DNA of 64,000 bases from Corynebacterium senegalense (lineage in GTDB: Bacteria; Actinomycetota; Actinomycetes; Mycobacteriales; Mycobacteriaceae), in the NCBI RefSeq assembly GCF_900411315.1, contig NZ_LS990887.1, forward strand, positions 649,662-713,661, in the 5' to 3' direction. The position numbers and the translations under genes were made by a program. Positions 45,446-54,917 of the stretch are shown here, one piece after another. The notes beneath the pieces are model-generated. The model saw only the letters and a program-made list of their open reading frames with translations. It was not told the origin of the DNA and did no database searches. Numbering within the stretch: the stretch's first letter is position 1; every line of letters begins with the position of its first letter.

Positions 45446-45517
45446 TTCCCCATGGTGTAATTGGCAACACTACGGTTTTTGGTACCGTCATTCTAGGTTC
45501 GAGTCCTGGTGGGGAAG
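45446..45517 (+). tRNA. tRNA-Gln(UUG)
   Basis: Acceptor TTCCCCA/TGGGGAA, D arm GTGTAATTGGCAACAC, anticodon stem ACGGT/ACCGT with loop TTTTGGT (anticodon UUG), T arm CTAGG-TTCGAGT-CCTGG, discriminator G. CCA is not encoded. CTTTTT follows at once and could act as part of a terminator. It lies upstream of the glmU region, as in mycobacteria. Confidence 0.95.
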
Positions 45518-45612
45518 CTTTTTGCTGCGCGGGTATGGTCGGGCCACCTTCCCCGCTTTTTAGCCGAGACTTACCCGGCGGGTGTCCGGGCGCGACCCTA
45601 CGATTATCCCGT

Positions 45613-46863
45613 ATGAGCGAAAACACGCCGCAGCACGAGCCACAGCACCAGGAGGCCAACGCGCGCCGCTTCATCTGGGCGAACGGGCTGCAGGGCATCG
45701 GCGACCAGATCGTCGCCGCCAAGACGGTTCTGCCCTGGCTGTTCACCGTCGCGGGCGTGCCCGCCGCCTTCACGGCCATGCTCGTGCCGATCCGCGAATC
45801 GGGCTCCATGCTGCCCCAGGCCGCGCTGAGCCCCTGGATCAGCTCGAAGGAGCAGCGCAAGCGGATCTGGCTCTTCGGCTCCCTCGGCCAGGCCGCAGCC
45901 GCGGCGGGCATCGCGGTGGCCGCCATGTTCCTCCACGGCGTCGCGCTGGGCCTCACGGTCATCGCGTTACTCGCCGTGCTCTCGGTGTTCCGCGCGATCT
46001 GCTCGATCACCGGCAAGGACGTGCAGGGGCGCACCATCGAGAAGGGCCGCCGCGGCCTCATCACCGGCCGGGCGACGGCCCTGTCCGGCGCGTTCACCCT
46101 GGCCATCGGCCTGGGGCTGACGTTGCTGCCCAACGAGCTCCCCAGGTGGATGATCGTGGCCCTGCTCGGCGGCGGTGCCGCGACCTGGGTGCTGGCCACC
46201 CTCGTCTTCGCGCGCATCCAGGAGCCCCCGGGCGGGCACACCGTGGAGGAGAAGGAAAAGGGCTGGGTCCGAGCCACGGTGGACCTGCTTCGCGACGACA
46301 AGCCCCTGCGCCGCTTCCTCCTCGTGCGCTCCCTCATGCTGGTCACGGCCCTGTCCACCCCCTTCATCGTCGTCCTGGCCCAGAAAGAGGGCCAGGACCT
46401 CACGGGTCTGGGCGCGTTTGTCATCGCCTCGGGCGGCGCCGCGCTGCTGGGCGGGCGCGTCTCCGGGATCTGGTCGGACAAGTCCTCCAAGAACGCCATG
46501 GCCGTCAGCGCCGCCGCCGCGTCCGTGGTGCTGGTGGCCTTGGTGGCGAGCGCCCAGTGGGCGTCGTCAAGCGTGAATGCGTGGGTGATGCCTGCGGGCT
46601 TCTTCCTGGTCAACCTCGCGCACACGACGGTGCGCGTGGCGCGCAAGACCTACCTCGTCGACATGGCCGACGGGGCGCGGCGCACCATGATCACGGGTGC
46701 GTCGAACACCGTCATGGGGATCGTCCTGCTGGTCATGGGCAGCGTCACCTCTGCACTGTCGGCCTTCGGGCCCGAAGTGACCCTCCTCTTCCTCGCCGCG
46801 ATGGGCTTTGTCGGGGTGTTCGGCGCGTCAGACCTCGAGGACGTCTCCCAACGCGCCGGGTAG
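45613..46863 (+). CDS. MFS transporter
   Basis: 416 residues with about twelve membrane helices. It starts MSENTPQHEPQHQEANARRF, then helix 1 region IWANGLQGIGDQIVAAKTVLPWLF. Cytoplasmic loop features include GKDVQGRTIEKGRRGLITGRAT and RVSGIWSDKSSKNAMAVSA (motif A-like in the second half). The substrate is unknown. TACGAT (45599-45604) ends 8 bases before the ATG, so the transcript is probably leaderless. It is followed by glmU on the same strand after 57 bases. Confidence 0.8.
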   Translation: MSENTPQHEPQHQEANARRFIWANGLQGIGDQIVAAKTVLPWLFTVAGVPAAFTAMLVPIRESGSMLPQAALSPWISSKEQRKRIWLFGSLGQAAAAAGIAVAAMFLHGVALGLTVIALLAVLSVFRAICSITGKDVQGRTIEKGRRGLITGRATALSGAFTLAIGLGLTLLPNELPRWMIVALLGGGAATWVLATLVFARIQEPPGGHTVEEKEKGWVRATVDLLRDDKPLRRFLLVRSLMLVTALSTPFIVVLAQKEGQDLTGLGAFVIASGGAALLGGRVSGIWSDKSSKNAMAVSAAAASVVLVALVASAQWASSSVNAWVMPAGFFLVNLAHTTVRVARKTYLVDMADGARRTMITGASNTVMGIVLLVMGSVTSALSAFGPEVTLLFLAAMGFVGVFGASDLEDVSQRAG

Positions 46864-46920
46864 GCGTTAAGCTGTCTCAGGATCACGCTGTGCCGCCCTC
46901 ACGAGAAGGAGAAACCCCGA

Positions 46921-48360
46921 GTGCCCAACCACTCCGAATGCGCCGTCGTCGTCCTCGCCGCCGGGGCGGGAACCCGAATGAAATCGGACAAGCAGAAGAC
47001 GCTGCACGAGATCGGGGGGCGCAGTCTGCTCTCGCACTCGCTGCACGCCGCCGCCTCCGTCTCCCCCGCCCACCTCGTGGCCGTGGTCGGCCACCAGCGC
47101 GAGCAGGTCGCCCCCGCGGTTGAGGCGATCGCCGAGCAGATGGGCACCGAGATCCTCCAGGCGGTGCAGGAGGAGCAGAACGGCACCGGCCACGCCGTCC
47201 AGGTCGGCCTCGAGGTCCTGCCGGAGTTCACCGGCACCGTCGTGGTGACCAACGGCGACGTGCCGCTGCTGCGCGGCGAGACGATCCAGGCGCTCATCGA
47301 CGCCCACGAGGCCGCCTCGGCGGCAGTGACCGTGCTCTCTCTCGAGTTCGACGACCCGACCGGCTACGGGCGCATCATCCGCGACGACGCCGGGGCCGTC
47401 CAGGAGATCGTGGAGGAAAAGGACGCCGACGCCGACCAGAAGCGCGTCACCGAGGTCAACTCGGGCGTCTTTGCCTTCGACGGCGCCGTGCTGCGCGAGG
47501 CGCTCACGCGCATCGACACCAACAACGCCCAGGGCGAGCTCTACATCACCGACGTGCTCGGCATCGCGCGCGCCGACGGCCGCACCGTCGCCGCCTTCAC
47601 CGCCCCGGACGCCCGCGAGCTCGCCGGGGTCAACGACCGCGTCCAGCTCGCCGCCGCCGGCCGCGAGCTCAACCGCCGCACCGTGGAGGCCGCCATGCGC
47701 GCCGGCGCCACGGTCATCGACCCCGCCACCACCTGGATCGGCGTGGAGGTCGAGATCGGCCGCGACGTGGTCATCCACCCGAACACGCAGCTGTGGGGCT
47801 CGACCGCCGTCGGCGACCGCGCCGAGATCGGCCCCGACACCACACTGACCGACATGGAGGTCGGCGAGGAGGCGAAGGTCGTGCGCACGCAGGGCGAGCT
47901 CGGCGTGATCGGCGCGCGCGCCTCGGTCGGCCCGTTCACCTACATCCGCCCGGGCACCGAGCTGGGCGAGGACGGCAAGCTGGGCGGCTTCGTGGAGTCG
48001 AAGAACGCGAAAATCGGCCCCGGCTCGAAGGTCCCCCACCTGACCTACATCGGCGACGCCACCGTGGGCCGGGAGTCCAACATCGGCGCCTCAAGCGTCT
48101 TCGCCAACTACGACGGCGTTTCCAAGCACCACACCACCATCGGCGACTACTGCCGCACCGGCTCGGACACCATGTTCGTCGCCCCGGTGCACATCGGTGA
48201 TGGCGCGTACACGGGCGCGGGTACAGTAGTGACCGAAGATGTGCCCGCGGGAGCGCTCGCCATCAAGGAGGGTCGCCAGCGCAACATCGAGGGCTGGGTG
48301 GAGAAGAACCGTCCTGGCACTGACGCGGCCGAGGCCGCGAAGAAAGCACGCGAGAAGTAA
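46921..48360 (+). CDS. glmU: Bifunctional GlcNAc-1-phosphate uridyltransferase / glucosamine-1-phosphate acetyltransferase
   Basis: 479 residues with a GTG start after AGAAGGAGAAA. It makes UDP-GlcNAc for peptidoglycan and other wall polymers. The N-terminal pyrophosphorylase domain begins [24 protein letters not shown], with [13 protein letters not shown] and VTNGDVPLL. The C-terminal left-handed beta-helix holds [35 protein letters not shown], spread over its last coils, and [10 protein letters not shown]. prs begins 8 bases after the stop. Confidence 0.97.
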   Translation: MPNHSECAVVVLAAGAGTRMKSDKQKTLHEIGGRSLLSHSLHAAASVSPAHLVAVVGHQREQVAPAVEAIAEQMGTEILQAVQEEQNGTGHAVQVGLEVLPEFTGTVVVTNGDVPLLRGETIQALIDAHEAASAAVTVLSLEFDDPTGYGRIIRDDAGAVQEIVEEKDADADQKRVTEVNSGVFAFDGAVLREALTRIDTNNAQGELYITDVLGIARADGRTVAAFTAPDARELAGVNDRVQLAAAGRELNRRTVEAAMRAGATVIDPATTWIGVEVEIGRDVVIHPNTQLWGSTAVGDRAEIGPDTTLTDMEVGEEAKVVRTQGELGVIGARASVGPFTYIRPGTELGEDGKLGGFVESKNAKIGPGSKVPHLTYIGDATVGRESNIGASSVFANYDGVSKHHTTIGDYCRTGSDTMFVAPVHIGDGAYTGAGTVVTEDVPAGALAIKEGRQRNIEGWVEKNRPGTDAAEAAKKAREK

Positions 48361-48368
48361 GGATAACC

Positions 48369-49346
48369 ATGACCGGATATTCCACCGAGAGCCACAAGAA
48401 CCTCAAGCTCTTCACCGGGCGCGCCCACCCCGCGCTGGCGGAGGAGGTTGCCAAGGAGCTCGGTATCGAGCTTGTGCCGACCACGGCGCGAGACTTCGCC
48501 AACGGCGAGATCTTCATCCGCTTCGAGGAATCCGTCCGCGGCTCCGACTGCTTCGTCATGCAGTCGCACGCCCAGCCGCTGAACAAGTGGCTGATGGAGC
48601 AGCTCATCATGATCGACGCCCTGAAGCGCGGCTCCGCCAAGCGCATCACGGCGATCCTGCCCTTCTACCCCTACGCCCGCCAGGACAAGAAGCACCGCGG
48701 CCGCGAGCCGATCTCCGCCCGCCTGGTCGCCGACCTGCTCTCCGCCGCGGGCGCGGACCGCATCGTCTCCGTCGACCTGCACACGGACCAGATCCAGGGC
48801 TTCTTCGACGGCCCCGTCGACCACATGCACGCCATGCCGATCCTGACGGACTACATCAAGACGAAGTACTCCCTGGACAACCTGTGCGTGGTCTCCCCCG
48901 ACGCCGGCCGCGTCAAGTCCGCCGAGAAGTGGGCCAACACGCTTGGCGACGCCCCCATGGCCTTCGTCCACAAGACCCGCGACATCGACGCCGCCAACAA
49001 GGTCGTCTCCAACCGCGTCGTCGGCGACGTGCTGGGCAAGGACTGCATCCTCATGGACGACATGATCGACACCGGCGGCACCATCGCCGGCGCCGTCGGC
49101 GTGCTCAAGGACGCCGGCGCGAAGTCCGTGCTCATCGCCACCACCCACGGCGTCTTCTCCGGCCCGGCCCGCCAGCGCCTGAGCCAGTGCGGCGCCGAGG
49201 AGGTCATCACCACCGACACCCTGCCGCAGGACACCGAGGGCTGGGACAACCTGACCGTCCTGTCCATCGCCCCGCTGCTGGCCAAGACGATCCACGAGAT
49301 CTTCGAGAACGGCTCCGTGACCACCCTCTTCGAGGGCCAGGCCTAG
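48369..49346 (+). CDS. prs: Ribose-phosphate pyrophosphokinase
   Basis: 325 residues. It makes PRPP from ribose 5-phosphate and ATP for nucleotide, histidine and (in this lineage) decaprenylphosphoryl-arabinose precursors. Signatures: RFEESVRGSDCFVMQS, LPFYPYARQDKKHRGREPISAR, the divalent-cation site VSVDLHTDQIQGFFDGPVDH and the PRPP loop MDDMIDTGGTIAGAV. The glmU-prs operon is standard in actinobacteria. Confidence 0.97.
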   Translation: MTGYSTESHKNLKLFTGRAHPALAEEVAKELGIELVPTTARDFANGEIFIRFEESVRGSDCFVMQSHAQPLNKWLMEQLIMIDALKRGSAKRITAILPFYPYARQDKKHRGREPISARLVADLLSAAGADRIVSVDLHTDQIQGFFDGPVDHMHAMPILTDYIKTKYSLDNLCVVSPDAGRVKSAEKWANTLGDAPMAFVHKTRDIDAANKVVSNRVVGDVLGKDCILMDDMIDTGGTIAGAVGVLKDAGAKSVLIATTHGVFSGPARQRLSQCGAEEVITTDTLPQDTEGWDNLTVLSIAPLLAKTIHEIFENGSVTTLFEGQA

Positions 49347-49361
49347 AAAACCGCTTCTCGA

Positions 49362-49400
49362 CGCCCCCTCGGCCCGCCACCACGGCGCGGCGAGGGGGCG
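49362..49400 (+). terminator. Probable terminator of glmU-prs
   Basis: CGCCCCCTCG (49362-49371) pairs with CGAGGGGGCG (49391-49400) over 10 bp with a GC-rich 19-base loop. A clear T run is missing (TTGACG follows). The left arm overlaps a copy of the dispersed motif GCTTCTCGACG (49353-49363). Confidence 0.6.
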
Positions 49401-49420
49401 TTGACGATGGAAAGTTCCCC

Positions 49421-50638
49421 ATGCCCGACCCCACCCCCTCCCCCGCCTCCGACGGGGGCCTACAGCGCCGCGTCAAGGACCGCCAGCCGCAGATGATCGC
49501 CTTCGGCTCCGCCATCGGAACCGGGCTCTTCCTCCGCTCCGCCTCCTCGATCTCCTACGCCGGGCCCGCCGTCCTGCTCGCGTACGCGGGCGTCGGCTTC
49601 GTGATCTATTTCCTCATGCGCATGCTGGGCGAGATGGCGGTCGAGCACCCCGTGTCGGGGACCTTCGCCTCCTACGCCCGAAAGTACCTCGGGCACCGAG
49701 CGGGCTTCATCAAGGGCTGGAACTGGTGGTTCACCACCCTGGTCGTCGGCATGCTGGAGCTGACCGCGATGGGCACGTTCCTCGACTTCTGGCACCCCTC
49801 CGTGCCCCACTGGGTGACGGCCCAGGTCACGCTCGTGGCGGTGCTCGGGTTGAATCTGCTGCACGTCGGGGTCGCCGCCGAGGCCGAGTACTGGCTTTCC
49901 CTGGTCAAGGTGTCCGCGCTGGTGGTGATGATCGTCGGCGGCCTCGCCCTGGTGCTCGGCCTGACACCCGAGCCCGCGGTGGGGTTCGGCAACCTGTGGT
50001 CCCACGGCGGTTTCGCCCCGAACGGGGTGAGCGGGATCCTCTTCTCCCTCGTGGCGGTGACCTTCACCTTCGGCGGCATCATGTCGCTCGGCACCGCGGC
50101 CGGTGAGACGTCGGAGCCGGAAAAGGCTATCCCGAAGGCGATCAACTCGGTGGTGTGGCGAATCCTGGTGTTCTACACCGGCGGCATCGGGGTGATCGTG
50201 CTGCTCTCCCCGTGGGACCAGCTGGACCAGAGCGCCAGCCCCTTCGTCCGCGTGCTCGCCACCGTGGGCGTCGAGGGTGCCGCGACCGCACTCAACGTGA
50301 TCATCATGGTCGTCGTCGCCTCCGTGCTCAACTACTTCTTCGAGGGCCGGATCTTCGCCGTCCTGCTGGGCATCATCTCCGGCGCGGAGCTGATCACCTG
50401 GGGCAGCATCGCCCTGTCGCACCTGAAGTTTCGTCAGCGTTTCGACGCCTCTGGCACGCTGACCCGGTTCCGCGCCCCGTTCTACCCCTACGCCAACTGG
50501 ATCTGCCCGGCGATTTTCGCCCTCGTCATCGTCCTCATGGGTATCCTCCCGGAGTATTGCACCGGCCTTGCTGCCCTGGTGGGGTGGGTGGTCGTCCTCG
50601 GCCTGGTGTGGCAGGCCGCCTCAACCGCAAAGGAGTAA
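49421..50638 (+). CDS. Amino-acid permease (APC/AAT family) with internal deletion
   Basis: 405 residues. The N-terminal half is typical: LQRRVKDRQPQMIAFGSAIGTGLFL, RMLGEMAVEHPVSGTFASYARKYLG and FGGIMSLGTAAGETSEPEKAIPKAIN. Near residue 300 the usual order ALNVIIMVV (helix 8), a GRMLY-type loop and a long helix 9 is broken. ALNVIIMVV runs straight into ASVLNYFFEGRIFAVLLGIISGAELITWGSIALSHLKFR, leaving about 55-60 residues out in frame. The family usually has 455-480 residues. The frame is intact but one to two membrane segments are lost, so transport function is doubtful. The aminotransferase gene starts 4 bases after its stop. Confidence 0.8.
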   Translation: MPDPTPSPASDGGLQRRVKDRQPQMIAFGSAIGTGLFLRSASSISYAGPAVLLAYAGVGFVIYFLMRMLGEMAVEHPVSGTFASYARKYLGHRAGFIKGWNWWFTTLVVGMLELTAMGTFLDFWHPSVPHWVTAQVTLVAVLGLNLLHVGVAAEAEYWLSLVKVSALVVMIVGGLALVLGLTPEPAVGFGNLWSHGGFAPNGVSGILFSLVAVTFTFGGIMSLGTAAGETSEPEKAIPKAINSVVWRILVFYTGGIGVIVLLSPWDQLDQSASPFVRVLATVGVEGAATALNVIIMVVVASVLNYFFEGRIFAVLLGIISGAELITWGSIALSHLKFRQRFDASGTLTRFRAPFYPYANWICPAIFALVIVLMGILPEYCTGLAALVGWVVVLGLVWQAASTAKE

Positions 50639-50641
50639 CCG

Positions 50642-51694
50642 TTGATCCGCAAAGACCTCTCCCAGCTTCCCGCCTACGTGCCCGGCGCGCGCAACGACGC
50701 CGCAGTGAAGCTCTCCTCCAACGAAAGCGCGGAGGCGCCTCTGCCCTCGGTCCGCTCGGCCATGGCGAAGGCCCTGGACAGCGTCAACCGCTACCCCGAC
50801 ATGGGCGCGGTGGAGCTTCGCGAGGCACTCGCGGCGCACCTCGGGCTGACCGTCGACCAGGTGGCGGTGGGAACGGGTTCCTCCGCCCTGTGCCAGCAGC
50901 TGGTCACCCTCGCTGCCCAACCCGGCGACGAGGTGGTCTTCCCCTGGCGCTCCTTTGAGGCCTACCCCATCTTTGTGCAGATCGCGGGGGCCACCCCGGT
51001 CGCGGTCCCCCTCACCGCAGACCACCGCGTCGACCTGCCCGGGCTCGCCGCCGCGGTGACCGAGCGGACGAGGCTGGTCTTCGTCTGCAACCCCAACAAC
51101 CCCACCGCGACGACGATCACCGGCGAGGAGTGGGCCGACTTCATGGAGCGGGTTCCGGGCGACGTCATCGTGGCTCTCGACGAGGCGTACTTCGAGTACA
51201 ACCTCTCGGGCACCTCGCCGATCGCCACCGAGGAGGTCCTCGCCTACCCGAATGTCGTCGGACTGCGCACCTTCTCCAAGGCCTACGGCCTGGCGGGCGC
51301 GCGCGTCGGTTACGCCTTCGGTCCCGCGCCCCTCATCGAGGCGCTGAACAAGGTGGCCGTGCCGTTCGGGGTGAGCGCGGTGGCGCAGGTGGGAGCGATC
51401 GCCTCCCTCGGGCTGGACGAGGAGCTGCGCACGCGCGTCGCCGAGACAGCCCGGCAGCGCGAGCGCCTCGGCGAGGCGCTGCGCGACTACGGCTCGCCGG
51501 CCTCGCAGACCAACTTCGTCTGGATCCCGGCGGGCTCCCTCGGGGCGGACCCGCACGAGGTGGCGGCGCGCCTCGCCGCCGAGAACGTCCTCGTCCGCGC
51601 CTTCCCCGAGGGGATCCGGGTCACCGTCACCAACGCCGCGGAGACGGACGCCTTCCTCGCGGCGTGGGACAGCGCCCGGAGCCGGCTTACTTAA
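50642..51694 (+). CDS. pat: Aromatic amino acid aminotransferase (HisC/Pat type)
   Basis: 350 residues. A fold-type I PLP aminotransferase with the HisC-like layout: VKLSSNESAEAPLPSV, GTGSSALCQQLVTLA, VFVCNPNNPTATT, ALDEAYFEY and the PLP lysine in TFSKAYGLAGARVGYAFG. The N-terminal IRKDLSQLPAYVPGA and SSNES are typical of the actinobacterial Pat subgroup, which acts on phenylalanine, tyrosine and related keto acids. The start is TTG 50642 with AAAGGAG 7 bases before it. It is coupled to the permease gene and converges on the aldehyde dehydrogenase gene with an 8-base overlap. Confidence 0.85.
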   Translation: MIRKDLSQLPAYVPGARNDAAVKLSSNESAEAPLPSVRSAMAKALDSVNRYPDMGAVELREALAAHLGLTVDQVAVGTGSSALCQQLVTLAAQPGDEVVFPWRSFEAYPIFVQIAGATPVAVPLTADHRVDLPGLAAAVTERTRLVFVCNPNNPTATTITGEEWADFMERVPGDVIVALDEAYFEYNLSGTSPIATEEVLAYPNVVGLRTFSKAYGLAGARVGYAFGPAPLIEALNKVAVPFGVSAVAQVGAIASLGLDEELRTRVAETARQRERLGEALRDYGSPASQTNFVWIPAGSLGADPHEVAARLAAENVLVRAFPEGIRVTVTNAAETDAFLAAWDSARSRLT

Positions 51695-53162
51695 CCCGCT
51701 GGTACGGGTCGCGGGTGCCGACGTGCTGCACCTCGGTGTACTCGAACATCCCCTCGCGAGAGCCCTCGCGGCCCAGGCCGGAGGCCTTGACGCCGCCGAA
51801 GGGGATCGAGGCGTCGGAGACCACGCCCGAGTTGAAGCCGACGATGCCGAACTCCAGGTTGTCGGAGGCGCGGAACATCATGTCCGGGTCCTCGGAGAAG
51901 ACGTAGGAGGCCAGGCCGTACTCGGTGTCGTTGGCCATCTCCCAGGCCTCCTCCTCCGTGGCGAAGGTGAAGATCGGGGCGATCGGGCCGAAGATCTCCT
52001 CGCGGAAGACCTTCGCGTCGGTCGACGCGCCGGAGATGACGGTCGGCTCGAAGAAGAAGCCCGGGCCGTCGACGCGCTTGCCGCCGGTGAGCACCTCGCC
52101 GCCGTGCTCGACGGCGTCCTTGACCAGCTCCTCCATGTGGTCGACGGCCTTGGGCTCGACGAGCGGGCCCACCTCGACGCCGTCGTCCATGCCGTTGCCC
52201 ACCTTGAGGGCCGAAATGGCGTCGACAAGCTTGCGGGTGAACTCCTCGGCGACCGACTCGTGCACGAGGATGCGGTTGGCGGCCGTGCAGGCCTCGCCGA
52301 CGTTGCGCATCTTCGCGGCCTTGACGCCCTCGACCGCGCCGTCGATGTCCGCATCGGCGAACACGATGGCGGGGGCGTTGCCGCCCAGCTCGAGGGAGAC
52401 CTTGAGCACGTTCTGCGCCGCGAGCTCCATCAGCGAGGAGCCGACGGGGGTGGAGCCGGTGAAGGACATCTTGCGCAGGCGCGGGTCCGCCATGATCGGC
52501 TCGGAGACGTCGGCAGCGGAGCGCGAGGAGACGATGTTGATCACGCCGGCGGGCACGCCGGCCTCGATCATCGTCTGCACGAAGTACTGCATGGTCAGCG
52601 GCGTCAGCTTCGCCGGCTTGATAATCACGGTGTTGCCCGCGGCCAGTGCCGGGGCGATCTTGCGCGTCGCCATGGACAGCGGGAAGTTCCACGGGGTGAT
52701 CAGAAGGCACGGGCCGATGGGCTTGTGCACCGTCACCATCCGGTTGCCCTTCGCCGGGTACTGGTTGGTGTGGCCGAAGAAGTGGTTCGCCTCCTCGGAG
52801 AACCACAGCAGGTAATCGGCGCCGTAGTCGACCTCGCCGCGCGCCTCGGTGAGCGACTTGCCCATCTCGAGGGTCATGATGGTGGCGAACTCCTCCTTGC
52901 GCTCCTTGAGCAGGTCGTAGCCCTTGCGCAGGATTTCGGCGCGGGTCCGCGGCGCGGTGCGCTCCCACTCCTTGCGCGCGCGGTGGGCGGCGTCGAGAGC
53001 GGCGACCGAGTCCTCCCGGGTACCCGAGGACATCGTCGCCAGGACCTCCTCCGTGGCGGGGTTGAGGACGTCGTAGGTCTCTCCCCCGGCGCCCTCGCGC
53101 CACTCGCCGTCGATGTAGAGGCGGGTTTCCACCTTCGACAGAAGTTCTTTGACGTTCAGCAT
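51687..53162 (-). CDS. gabD: NAD(P)-dependent aldehyde dehydrogenase, probable succinate-semialdehyde dehydrogenase
   Basis: 491 residues from ATG 53162, which follows GAAGGAG. The ALDH core includes PWNFPLSMATRKIAPALAAGNTVIIKPA, FTGSTPVGSSLM, catalytic Glu in LELGGNAPAIVF and catalytic Cys in NVGEACTAANRILVH. The C-terminal FGGVKASGLGREGSREGMFEYTE, split over two elements, is typical of the GabD/SSADH group. Longer in-frame starts up to 53312 are upstream of the ribosome-binding site and rejected. No GABA transaminase is next to it. Substrate is inferred from the family only. Confidence 0.85.
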   Translation of the reverse strand: MLNVKELLSKVETRLYIDGEWREGAGGETYDVLNPATEEVLATMSSGTREDSVAALDAAHRARKEWERTAPRTRAEILRKGYDLLKERKEEFATIMTLEMGKSLTEARGEVDYGADYLLWFSEEANHFFGHTNQYPAKGNRMVTVHKPIGPCLLITPWNFPLSMATRKIAPALAAGNTVIIKPAKLTPLTMQYFVQTMIEAGVPAGVINIVSSRSAADVSEPIMADPRLRKMSFTGSTPVGSSLMELAAQNVLKVSLELGGNAPAIVFADADIDGAVEGVKAAKMRNVGEACTAANRILVHESVAEEFTRKLVDAISALKVGNGMDDGVEVGPLVEPKAVDHMEELVKDAVEHGGEVLTGGKRVDGPGFFFEPTVISGASTDAKVFREEIFGPIAPIFTFATEEEAWEMANDTEYGLASYVFSEDPDMMFRASDNLEFGIVGFNSGVVSDASIPFGGVKASGLGREGSREGMFEYTEVQHVGTRDPYQRVK

Positions 53163-53396
53163 GTAATCTCGCTCCTTCTCAGTGCCCGGTGTTGAAGTCG
53201 TTCGGGCCATACTCCGGTCTACCAGTTTCGCGCCTGCCCGGGACCCGGGAGGAAATTTTTCCGGCAAAAGCTCGCCGTCCCGCGCGGATGGAATAAGATT
53301 CCCAGAGACCAATACGCGTGCTCCACATCACACCCTGGCCCGCCGGGGCGCCGGAGCGTCCGCCACCCGACCACCGAGGGAAAACGAGGCAACGAC

Positions 53397-54740
53397 GTGC
53401 ACCCGACGACAACCACCCGCGAACGCAGGAAGGTCGTAGCGGCGACCACCATCGGCACCGCCATCGAGTGGTACGACTACTTCCTCTACGCCGCCACTGC
53501 CGCGCTCGTGTTCAACCAGCTCATGTTCGCCGGGCTCGGCTCGGCCACCGCCACCATCGTCAGCTTCCTCACCGTGGGGCTATCCTTCCTCTTCCGCCCC
53601 CTCGGCGCCTTCCTGGCCGGGCACTTCGCCGACCGCCTCGGCCGGCGCGCCGTCCTTATGGTCACGCTGGTGACGATGGGCGCTGCCACCACCCTCATCG
53701 GGCTCCTCCCCACCTACGCCTCCATCGGCGTGTGGTCCCCGATCCTGCTCATCGCGCTGCGCATCGTCCAGGGCGTCTCCGCCGGCGGGGAGTGGGGCTC
53801 GGCGGTGCTGCTCAGCGTCGAGCACGCCCCCGCGGCCAAGCGCGGGCTCTTCGGGGCCGGGCCCCAGGTCGGTGTTCCCGCCGGCCTCCTCCTGTCCTCC
53901 GGGGCCCTGGCGCTCATGGACACCATCGCCCCCGGCGACGCCTTCCTCCAGTGGGGCTGGCGCGTTCCCTTCCTGTTCTCCGCCGTCCTCGTCGTCATCG
54001 GCGTCCTCATCCGCCTCGGCGTCGAGGAATCCCCCGTGTACGCGGAGATGGCCGAGGTGGCCAGCGGCGAGGTGACGAACCCCATCGGCACCCTGTTCCG
54101 CAACTACACCCCGCTCGTGCTCGCCGGGGCGCTGCTCTTCGCCGCCAACGGCACGGTGGGCTACATGACGACCGGCGGGTACATCCAGAACTACGCCACC
54201 AAGGGACTGGGGATGGCCCGCGGAGACATCCTGCTCGCCGTCACGGTCTCCGGGTTCACCTGGATGCTCTCCACCGCCTTCGCCGGCTACATCTCCGACT
54301 ACCTGGGCCGCCGCACCACCTTCATCCTCGGCTTCGCGGTCCAGGCCATCGGCGCGCTGCTCCTGTTCCCGCTGGTCAACTCGGCGGAGCTGGGCAAGGT
54401 GTACGCAGCCCTGATCTTCCTCACCGTCGGGCTCGGCCTGACCTACGGGCAGACGGGCACCACCTTCGCGGAGTTCTTCCCGGCCTCCGTGCGCGCCTCC
54501 GGGGCCTCCATCACCTACGCCATCGGCAGCATCCTCGGCGGTGCCTTCGCCCCCACCATCGCCGCCGCGCTCTACGCCCGCACGGGCACGACGTGGGCGA
54601 TTACCGCCTACCTCGTCACCGCCTCGCTCGTGGGCCTGGCGGTCGCGCTGTGCCTGCGCGAGCGCAAGGGCATTCCCCTCGGCCACGAGCACGAGGAGCT
54701 GCAGCGCTCGGGCCACTTCGCGTGGGAGGGGCGTCGCTAA
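53397..54740 (+). CDS. MFS transporter, metabolite:H+ symporter (MHS) family
   Basis: 447 residues, 12 membrane helices. ATTIGTAIEWYDYFLYA in helix 1, the loop motif GHFADRLGRRAVLM, RIVQGVSAGGEWGSAVLL and the late SDYLGRRTTF are characteristic of MHS proteins such as ShiA, ProP and KgtP. The substrate may be an organic acid, shikimate or an osmolyte. The GTG start has GAGG about 8 bases upstream. The gene faces away from the aldehyde dehydrogenase across 234 bases in which I see nothing further of note. Confidence 0.88.
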   Translation: MHPTTTTRERRKVVAATTIGTAIEWYDYFLYAATAALVFNQLMFAGLGSATATIVSFLTVGLSFLFRPLGAFLAGHFADRLGRRAVLMVTLVTMGAATTLIGLLPTYASIGVWSPILLIALRIVQGVSAGGEWGSAVLLSVEHAPAAKRGLFGAGPQVGVPAGLLLSSGALALMDTIAPGDAFLQWGWRVPFLFSAVLVVIGVLIRLGVEESPVYAEMAEVASGEVTNPIGTLFRNYTPLVLAGALLFAANGTVGYMTTGGYIQNYATKGLGMARGDILLAVTVSGFTWMLSTAFAGYISDYLGRRTTFILGFAVQAIGALLLFPLVNSAELGKVYAALIFLTVGLGLTYGQTGTTFAEFFPASVRASGASITYAIGSILGGAFAPTIAAALYARTGTTWAITAYLVTASLVGLAVALCLRERKGIPLGHEHEELQRSGHFAWEGRR

Positions 54741-54837
54741 GCGTTTGTGCCCCCTCGGGCGGCGGTGCTAGAGTTGTCCCGTCTCGGCGAGGGCCCCACG
54801 GCCGTTATCGACGCGATATGAATGCAGACTTTCCGTT

Positions 54838-54910
54838 GAAGCCTGCCATCACTCGACGAGATGTCACGTTAAGTGGTCGCAGGCTTTTCCTGTGGCCCCC
54901 TACAGGAGGA
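54838..54910 (+). promoter_or_regulatory. rplY leader hairpin and RBS
   Basis: AAGCCTGC (54839-54846) pairs perfectly with GCAGGCTT (54879-54886). After one mismatch the stem extends by six more pairs (ATCACT with AGTGGT, one G-U). TTTTCC follows the 3' arm. AGGAGGA (54904-54910) is the ribosome-binding site. The hairpin may be an attenuator or a protein-binding leader. Confidence 0.6.
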
Positions 54911-54917
54911 ATATTCT

